Assembly: GCA_020059765.1 (NCBI GenBank)
Contig: JAGVBM010000370.1
Coordinates: 1 to 10,283 of the forward strand
Reading direction: 5' to 3'
Length of the DNA: 10,283 nucleotides
From: Bacillota bacterium
Lineage (GTDB): Bacteria > Bacillota > Bacilli > Tumebacillales > Effusibacillaceae
Part shown: piece by piece, positions 5,568-10,283 of the stretch
Numbering within the stretch: the stretch's first letter is position 1
Layout: every line of letters begins with the position of its first letter
The notes under the pieces: model-generated
What the model was told of the DNA's origin: nothing
The model's database searches: none
The model's input: only the letters and a program-made list of their open reading frames with translations
Translations under genes and position numbers: made by a program

Positions 5568-6868
5568 CCGTTAATCGCCCTCCATCCTTTGTAGCCTAAT
5601 TTCACGACATTGCGCATGCCGCCGGCGGCTTCCACCAGCCGCTTGATCGCATAGCGCTGTTTCTCGGCCTTGGTCACACCGTTCACCAGCAGCATTTCAT
5701 AGGCCGCATCGTTGAGTGCCTGCGGCAGGTGGCTGAACAGCACTTGCGGATCCACATCATTCAGGAGGCTGTGCAGTCCTTGATATTTCTTGATGTCTTT
5801 ATGGATGAACGATTCTTTGACTTTTGCATCGTACAGGCTTAAGGTTTGACGGCTGCAATCGCCGCGTTTTTTCGCCTCGACAATCGCTTCACCGGCCAGT
5901 CGCCCCGACGCCATTGCCAGGTTGGTGCCTTCCCTGTGAACGAAGTTGATCAGTTGGGCTGCGTCGCCGCAAATCACCCATCCGTTGCCGGACAAAGGCG
6001 GAACCGACTTTAAACCGCCCTCCGGAATCAAGTGTCCGGAGTATTCTTTCGTTTCGCCGCCTTCGATCAGTCTGCGAATCATCGGATGCTGCTTGACGCC
6101 TTCCAATACTTCATAGGGCTTGACTTTGTTCTTCTTCAAGTCGGAAACCATCACGCCAACGCCGAGAGAAATCGATTCCTTGTTGGTGTAGAGGAATCCG
6201 AGACCGGTCATGCCGCGGGTCGTTTCACCGACAAACTCGATGGTAACTCCTTCGTCCCCTTCCAGGTTAAAGCGGTCCTGAATCTTTTCCTTCGGCAGGA
6301 AGATCATCTCTTTCACGGCCAGGGACACTTCCTCCGGCTTCCACTCCTGATGGACCCCGAGAGACTTGCCCAACAGGGAATTCACACCGTCTGCAATGAC
6401 GACTACGTCAGCGTAAAGATCGCCCTGATCCCGATCCGTTTTTACCCCCACGACTTTGTCGCCTTGCCGGATCAAATCCGTAGCAACCGTTTCATAGACG
6501 GGAATGGCACCGGCTTCTTCCGCCTTCGACGCAAACCATTGGTCAAATTTCACCCGCATGCCGGTCCAGTTGTTGTACGGTTCCTTGAACGCTTCGTTGC
6601 GGTGGCCGAAAGTGACTGCCGATTCCTGCCCCATGATCCACAGCCGCTGTTCGATGATATGCCGTTCGAGCGGCGCCTCTTTCCAGAATTCCGGTACAAT
6701 CTCTTCCAATTGCTTGCGGTACAACACACCGCCAAAGACGTTTTTCGCTCCCGGAAATTCACCCCGCTCCAACATAACCACGGACAAACCCGCTTTTGCC
6801 ATGGTAAGCGCTGCGGCGGCCCCGGCAGGTCCTGCTCCGACTACAATCGCGTCAAAATGATGGGTCAT
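5564..6868 (-). CDS. fixC: FAD-dependent dehydrogenase FixC (ETF-quinone oxidoreductase-like)
   Basis: This flavoprotein takes the high-potential electrons of the bifurcation and delivers them, with FixX, to the membrane quinone pool. The N-terminal dinucleotide fold carries GAGPAG at residues 11-16 and ends in ERG (34-36). The second FAD-contact motif WVICGDAAQLINFVHREG spans 297-314 with GDAA at 301-304. The segment GAKNVFGGVLY (40-50) is characteristic of FixC and ETF-QO. The 434-residue length is normal for FixC, which lacks the C-terminal iron-sulfur domain of mitochondrial ETF-QO because FixX supplies it. There is no transmembrane helix; membrane contact is presumably peripheral. It overlaps fixB by ATGA at its start and fixX by ATGA at its end. 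Confidence 0.96.
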   Translation of the reverse strand: MTHHFDAIVVGAGPAGAAAALTMAKAGLSVVMLERGEFPGAKNVFGGVLYRKQLEEIVPEFWKEAPLERHIIEQRLWIMGQESAVTFGHRNEAFKEPYNNWTGMRVKFDQWFASKAEEAGAIPVYETVATDLIRQGDKVVGVKTDRDQGDLYADVVVIADGVNSLLGKSLGVHQEWKPEEVSLAVKEMIFLPKEKIQDRFNLEGDEGVTIEFVGETTRGMTGLGFLYTNKESISLGVGVMVSDLKKNKVKPYEVLEGVKQHPMIRRLIEGGETKEYSGHLIPEGGLKSVPPLSGNGWVICGDAAQLINFVHREGTNLAMASGRLAGEAIVEAKKRGDCSRQTLSLYDAKVKESFIHKDIKKYQGLHSLLNDVDPQVLFSHLPQALNDAAYEMLLVNGVTKAEKQRYAIKRLVEAAGGMRNVVKLGYKGWRAING

Positions 6869-7962
6869 ACCCGAACGCCCCCTTCTGCTTCCGTCTTGCT
6901 TCCTTTGCCGGAAGCGGCGTCTGCTTTCCGTTTCCGCGCTTCTTCAATCATCGCCGGAACGATCTCATACAAGTCTCCGACAATGCCGTAATGGGCAATT
7001 TTGAAAATCGGCGCTTCCGGATCCCGATTGACCGCGATAATCATGTCGGAATTCTGCATGCCGACCACGTGCTGTACGGCGCCGGAGATGCCAAAAGCAA
7101 AATAAAGTTTCGGACGAACCGTGTAGCCGGTCTGTCCAATCTGATGGTGATGATTGATCCAGCCCACATCGACGCAAGCACGGGAAGCGCCGACTTCACC
7201 GCCCAATTCATCCGCCAGTTCCTGCAACAATTTGAACCCTTCCGCACTGCCGAGTCCGCGTCCACCGGCCACAATAATTTCCGCTTCTTCAATGTTGACC
7301 GTCGATTCTTCACGGATGAAGTCGAGCACTTTGGCTGCCACCGCTTCTTCCGCCATCGTATAATCGACGTGCACGATTTCGCCGCGTCGGGACGGGTCGC
7401 GGGGCAGGGCTTCAAAAACTCCGGCCCGCGCGGTTGCCATCTGCGGACGGTATTGTTTACAGAGAATCGTCGCCATCATCTTCTCCGAGAAGGCGGGGCG
7501 GGACGCAAGCAGCAGACGGCTCGGATCCGGTTCCACATCAAGCTGCGTGCAATCTGCAGTCAGACCGGTCGGCAAGTGGGTCGCAATCGCCCCCGCCAGG
7601 TCCCGCCCGGTCGCAGTTGCGCCAAACAGCACAATCTCCGGCTTTGCATCATGAATCACTTTCATCGCCGCACGGGAATAAGGATAGGTACGGTAATCGT
7701 GCATCGTCGGCGAATCCACCTGAAATACCCGGTCTGCACCAAAGGCAATCGCTTCTTCCGCCAATTTGCCCACATTGTCGCCGATTACCAGCGCCATGAC
7801 ATCGGCATTCAATTTTTCCGCCAGACGTCTTCCCTGTCCGAGCAGCTGCCAGGAAATCGGCTTGGCAACACCTTCCCGGTGTTCCACATACACCAGCACG
7901 CCACGGTATTCCGACCAATCAGGCATTTCGTCTTCTGTGGTTTTTTTCACTTCTTCTGTCAT
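6865..7962 (-). CDS. fixB: Electron-transfer flavoprotein alpha subunit FixB
   Basis: Pairs with FixA to form the flavin-binding ETF core. The FAD-binding C-terminal domain is complete: GRGLGS (234-239), GASRACVDVGW (258-268), the QTG turn (277-279), GISGAVQH (291-298) and DPEAPIF (314-320). The N-terminal domain (20-220) is the usual EtfA alpha/beta fold with GATATGRDLA (114-123). About 15 residues precede the conserved start of the fold, and a Lys/Arg/Ala-rich tail (341-365) follows it. GGGAAGGGGGC (7971-7980) in the end of fixA provides the ribosome binding site, eight bases from the ATG, and only three bases separate the two genes. The operon order and FixC/FixX partners mark it as the bifurcating type rather than the plain beta-oxidation ETF. 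Confidence 0.96.
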   Translation of the reverse strand: MTEEVKKTTEDEMPDWSEYRGVLVYVEHREGVAKPISWQLLGQGRRLAEKLNADVMALVIGDNVGKLAEEAIAFGADRVFQVDSPTMHDYRTYPYSRAAMKVIHDAKPEIVLFGATATGRDLAGAIATHLPTGLTADCTQLDVEPDPSRLLLASRPAFSEKMMATILCKQYRPQMATARAGVFEALPRDPSRRGEIVHVDYTMAEEAVAAKVLDFIREESTVNIEEAEIIVAGGRGLGSAEGFKLLQELADELGGEVGASRACVDVGWINHHHQIGQTGYTVRPKLYFAFGISGAVQHVVGMQNSDMIIAVNRDPEAPIFKIAHYGIVGDLYEIVPAMIEEARKRKADAASGKGSKTEAEGGVRV

Positions 7963-7965
7963 GGC

Positions 7966-8820
7966 TTATGCCCCCTTCCCATTTGCGGCATGATCCCAGC
8001 CAAATCGTGCAGGAAGTTCCGTTTCCCAAATCTTGTCGAACAACGTACCTACTTTCACTTTCGTATCGCCGTCAAGCATTTGGGTATCGGCTGCTTTTAT
8101 TTCAGGCACCCAAGTCTTGCCTACAATCGTCGGAGATCCTTTCAAACCAATCTTGCTGCGGTCCAAGTTGGGGAAATCTGCGGTTGTCCAAACGATCGGC
8201 TTGTACTGGGCCGCGCGCAGCATCCCCGGCATCGGGGCACGACGCGGTTTGTTCAGTTCTTTCAGCGCAGTCATCAGAACCGGTGTCTTGGTTTCCACTA
8301 CTTCCACGCCGTCTTCCAGTTTCCGCTGAACCGTAACACGTTTTGTTTCCCCATTGTAACCTGTCACTTTGCTGACATAAGTCAATTGTTCAATGTCCAA
8401 ACGACAGGCAATACCCGGACCGACTTGCCCCGTGTCGCCGTCAAGAGTTTGTTTTCCGGTAAACACAATATCGACAGGCCCCCAAGTTTCTTCCACTTTC
8501 TTGATCGCTTCCGCCAGAACATATGACGTTGCCAAAGTGTCGGCTCCCGCAAACGCTCGATCCGTGATCAGGACCGCTTCGTCGGCACCGAGTGAAATGC
8601 ATTGTTTCAAGGCTTTTTCTGCCGGTGGCGGACCCATGCTGATTACGGTTACGCGACCGCCGTATTTTTCTTTCAGAACCAATGCTTCTTCCAATCCGTG
8701 CAAATCGTAAAAATTCACGATAGCAGGCACACCGATGCGGACTAGCGTGCTGGTTTTAGGATCTATGCGAATTTCCCTGCTGTCCGGCACTTGTTTGACA
8801 CTCACCACAATGTGCAACAT
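7966..8820 (-). CDS. fixA: Electron-transfer flavoprotein beta subunit FixA
   Basis: First gene of the operon; FixA carries the flavin that in studied FixABCX/EtfABCX complexes is reduced by NADH and bifurcates electrons. Recognisable EtfB motifs are VNFYDLHGLEEAL (35-47), SLGADEAVLI (76-85) and the flavin/nucleotide loop FTGKQTLDGDTGQVGP (120-135). The 284-residue length fits FixA, slightly longer than a typical EtfB of about 255-260. The ribosome binding site GGGGAGGT (8828-8835) is seven bases upstream of the ATG. A SigA-type promoter sits at 8872-8901. By homology the complex lowers electron potential for a ferredoxin- or flavodoxin-dependent reaction, classically nitrogenase; no nitrogenase gene lies in this window, so the acceptor here is unknown. 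Confidence 0.96.
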   Translation of the reverse strand: MLHIVVSVKQVPDSREIRIDPKTSTLVRIGVPAIVNFYDLHGLEEALVLKEKYGGRVTVISMGPPPAEKALKQCISLGADEAVLITDRAFAGADTLATSYVLAEAIKKVEETWGPVDIVFTGKQTLDGDTGQVGPGIACRLDIEQLTYVSKVTGYNGETKRVTVQRKLEDGVEVVETKTPVLMTALKELNKPRRAPMPGMLRAAQYKPIVWTTADFPNLDRSKIGLKGSPTIVGKTWVPEIKAADTQMLDGDTKVKVGTLFDKIWETELPARFGWDHAANGKGA

Positions 8821-8871
8821 TCCTCAAACCTCCCCTTTGTGAAACGCTAAAAACAAATCAGTCCTATCTCT

Positions 8872-8901
8872 ATTCTATTGTGAAAATATGAACATTTGCA
8901 A
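8872..8901 (-). promoter_or_regulatory. Probable promoter of fixABCX
   Basis: Leftward TTGCAA (8896-8901), 18-base spacer, TAGAAT (8872-8877). The start point would be about 45 bases before the FixA ATG. The region upstream of the -35 is strongly A+T-rich, like an UP element. The spacer contains TTGTGAAAAT (8878-8887, rightward sense), which matches one half of a Rex-type operator; the other half does not match. Confidence 0.6.
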
Positions 8902-8902
8902 C

Positions 8903-8921
8903 CAAATATTTTATATATTTG
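8903..8921. repeat. A+T-rich inverted repeat abutting the fixA promoter
   Basis: CAAATAT (8903-8909) and ATATTTG (8915-8921) are perfect 7-base arms around five bases, one base upstream of the -35 box. It could be an activator or repressor site, or part of an A+T-rich UP element. Confidence 0.4.
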
Positions 8922-9002
8922 TAATTATTTTAAAATACTGAGTTGCACCTGAGAATTTTTCTACTTCAGTACACATGATACAGTTACGCGAATTTGTTGT
9001 AT

Positions 9003-9042
9003 ATCAGGGAATTCCCTATTTTTCGCTGAGGGATTCCCTGAT
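9003..9042. repeat. Paired palindromes forming a long inverted repeat
   Basis: Arms 9003-9017 and 9029-9042 are complementary over 14 of 15 positions (one unpaired base). Each arm is itself palindromic: AGGGAATTCCCT (9006-9017) and AGGGATTCCCT (9029-9039), with centres about 22 bases apart. Leftward it lies just past the stop of the 9077-9502 gene and could end that transcript, but no U run follows. Two tandem operator sites are the alternative. Confidence 0.5.
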
Positions 9043-9076
9043 CTTGACGGTTCGATTGACATCGGTCCGGCGACAT

Positions 9077-9502
9077 TTATTTATCTTCATCTTCCACAAT
9101 TTTCCTTGCTTCTTCGGTGACCTTTTGTAACAAGTTGTTACGCATTTCCACCCAAAATGTCGGAGGGTTGTGACGCATCATCCGATCGTTGATCACATTC
9201 AGGGATTCTTGCAGCTGGTTGATGCGTGTTTGCACAACCTCCCCAAATTCTTCCAACGAGCATTTGTACAGTTCACAGAACAGCTTTGCTTCTTTGCTGT
9301 CGGGAATGATTAACAGATAAGGCCATAGTGTGCGAACTTCTTTATGCATGCGCCATTCCGCCTGCAAGAACTGAATGGCACACAGCATTTTTTCCCTGGT
9401 GTCCGCCTGCAGCAGCGCTTTTGCGCAGAGCAATCGCGCGACCCGCTTCTCATGCAAAAATTGTTCGACCTCATGACAACGATCCAGCAGTGATCTCGAC
9501 AT
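9077..9502 (-). CDS. Hypothetical helical cytoplasmic protein (141 aa)
   Basis: I do not recognise the family. The product looks all-helical: long stretches with Leu/Glu/Lys/Arg heptad character (residues 3-30, 30-60, 75-107, 115-141), several cysteines, no membrane span and no signal peptide, ending in an acidic VEDEDK. I place the start at the ATG at 9500-9502 because GGGGGTG lies seven bases upstream. The open frame continues upstream to a TTG at 9622, but that start has no ribosome binding site and its extra 40 residues look non-coding. It lies between doxX and fixA on the same strand, about 255 bases from fixA, with inverted repeats on both sides. It is therefore probably its own transcription unit; any link with fix or doxX is speculative. 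Confidence 0.7.
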   Translation of the reverse strand: MSRSLLDRCHEVEQFLHEKRVARLLCAKALLQADTREKMLCAIQFLQAEWRMHKEVRTLWPYLLIIPDSKEAKLFCELYKCSLEEFGEVVQTRINQLQESLNVINDRMMRHNPPTFWVEMRNNLLQKVTEEARKIVEDEDK

Positions 9503-9653
9503 TTTGCACACCCCCGAATTGCATATTTCCGTCTTCCGCCACGGCGTCCTCCCTGCCCCGTTGAATCGACAGTCGACGGCATTTCCAGGTTGCTGCACAT
9601 TGCTGTATGAAACCGCTTTCAATTTACTGGATGTCCTTTCCTGATGGCCTGAA

Positions 9654-9677
9654 GGCGCAGGGGAAATCCCCTGCGCC
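9654..9677 (-). terminator. Strong hairpin after the doxX-family gene
   Basis: A perfect 10-bp G+C-rich stem (9654-9663 with 9668-9677) and 4-base loop lie about 40 bases past the DoxX stop. Leftward it is followed by TTCAGG, not a true U run, so termination efficiency is uncertain. It is still the best candidate end of the DoxX transcript. Confidence 0.6.
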
Positions 9678-9714
9678 GCATCATCTGATCGTACGCTGCA
9701 GATGGCTGTCGAAT

Positions 9715-10230
9715 CTAAGCGGATATACCGCCGCCTTTCTTAAACCATCGTTTCGCAGATTGGCGAAGCCAAGGAATCAGCCAACGGTCGACGCCAAACT
9801 TTCCTGCGTTCAAGCCTGCAGCCAAGACGATAAAGCCAAGCAGGACCATCCATGGGTTGCTCGACACGGTTCCGCCGAACATGAACATAAAGTTCATCGT
9901 CAACCCGAAGAACATTGCCGCTGTGGTAAGAACGCCAAGTATAAGTCCCAATCCTACCAGGAATTCGCCCCATGGAATCAAGAAGTTGAACAGTTTGACA
10001 TTTGGCAGCGCAAAGCCTTCAATGAACGAGTTATATGTCGGATACAGGACACTTTTGTCAGATCCCACTACCGGAGTCGAAACAATTTTTTTCAAGAATC
10101 CTGCCGCGTCAAAGGGTTTCGGTCCTGCAAGTTTGTGCCATCCTGCAGACAACCATTCCCATCCCAGATACAAACGCAAAACCAACAAGAGGCCAGATGC
10201 ATACACATTGTTACGCAACCAGTTCATCAT
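9715..10230 (-). CDS. DoxX family membrane protein (171 aa)
   Basis: A four-helix integral membrane protein. Helix 1 holds the family signature LRLYLGWEWLSAGWHKLAG (residues 18-36, Arg19 and Lys33). Helices 2-4 lie at about 80-101, 102-120 and 127-141, followed by GKFGVDRWLIPWL (143-155), typical of the C-terminus in this family. A hydrophilic outside loop (about 37-79) separates helices 1 and 2. The family is named for an archaeal thiosulfate:quinone oxidoreductase subunit, but most bacterial members are uncharacterised, some linked to oxidative-stress or redox functions. I chose the ATG at 10228-10230 because GGGGTG (10238-10243) is seven bases upstream; the ATG at 10236 is too close to it. 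The -10 box is visible at the window edge. Family secure, function not. Confidence 0.88.
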   Translation of the reverse strand: MMNWLRNNVYASGLLLVLRLYLGWEWLSAGWHKLAGPKPFDAAGFLKKIVSTPVVGSDKSVLYPTYNSFIEGFALPNVKLFNFLIPWGEFLVGLGLILGVLTTAAMFFGLTMNFMFMFGGTVSSNPWMVLLGFIVLAAGLNAGKFGVDRWLIPWLRQSAKRWFKKGGGISA

Positions 10231-10270
10231 AACCATACACCCCTTATTCAGAAAATGAATTTCTATCTCC

Positions 10271-10276
10271 ATTATA
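10271..10276 (-). promoter_or_regulatory. Perfect -10 box of the DoxX-family gene
   Basis: Leftward TATAAT at 10271-10276; the matching -35 would lie beyond the window end. CCCCTTAT (10240-10247) and ATAAGGGG (10274-10281) are perfect inverted arms, one overlapping this -10 and the other the ribosome binding site. Confidence 0.55.
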
Positions 10277-10283
10277 AGGGGAA

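Noticed and set aside
6032..6991. A 319-codon rightward open frame antisense to fixC
   Set aside because: It fully opposes a gene with intact FAD motifs; the product is His/Phe/Arg-rich and has no plausible ribosome binding site or family.
6991..8526. A 511-codon rightward open frame antisense to fixA and fixB
   Set aside because: It is the mirror of two clearly conserved ETF genes. Its product is rich in His, Arg, Phe and Cys with no domain, as expected for the antisense of G+C-rich coding sequence.
9077..9622. The 40-codon N-terminal extension of the helical orphan (TTG start at 9622)
   Set aside because: No ribosome binding site lies before the TTG and the extra residues lack the helical character of the rest; GGGGGTG supports the ATG at 9502.

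Overview
The window looks like chromosome from an aerobic, spore-forming member of the Bacilli. The AGGAGG-type ribosome binding sites, the short class 1B SpeD, the small CspA-family protein and a YjcZ-like 32-residue membrane peptide all point that way. The complete fixABCX operon, DoxX protein and moderate G+C would fit an Alicyclobacillus/Effusibacillus/Tumebacillus-like lineage; this placement is inference from gene content and style. There are no mobile elements, CRISPR arrays, tRNA or rRNA genes.

Left part (1-1850). speD (S-adenosylmethionine decarboxylase, polyamine synthesis) is read leftward into a terminator at the window edge. Upstream of it lies a 458-base gene-free stretch holding a probable promoter, a strongly self-complementary transcribed leader, a nested dyad and a CsoR-like palindrome. 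Three small rightward genes follow: an 85-residue acidic orphan probably starting at TTG, a cold-shock protein with its own extended -10 promoter and terminator, and a 32-residue single-span membrane peptide. A strong hairpin at 1812-1840 separates the last of these from the converging lipoprotein gene.

Middle part (1855-5288). An orphan lipoprotein (leftward) and an orphan 299-residue soluble protein (rightward) diverge from a 179-base intergenic region. A 12-helix MFS transporter (leftward) converges on the second of them.

Right part (5289-10283). The leftward operon fixA-fixB-fixC-fixX has gaps of 3, -4 and -4 bases, one promoter at 8872-8901 and one terminator after fixX. FixA/FixB form an electron-transfer flavoprotein, FixC is the membrane-facing flavoprotein dehydrogenase and FixX the ferredoxin-like subunit. 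In characterised relatives the complex oxidises NADH and splits the electrons between quinone and low-potential ferredoxin or flavodoxin. Upstream, on the same strand, are a 141-residue helical orphan and a four-helix DoxX-family membrane protein.

Most worth a second look: the structured speD leader, the CsoR-like palindrome with no copper or sulfur gene beside it, the paired palindromes upstream of fixA, and a complete bifurcating ETF operon with no nitrogenase gene in view.
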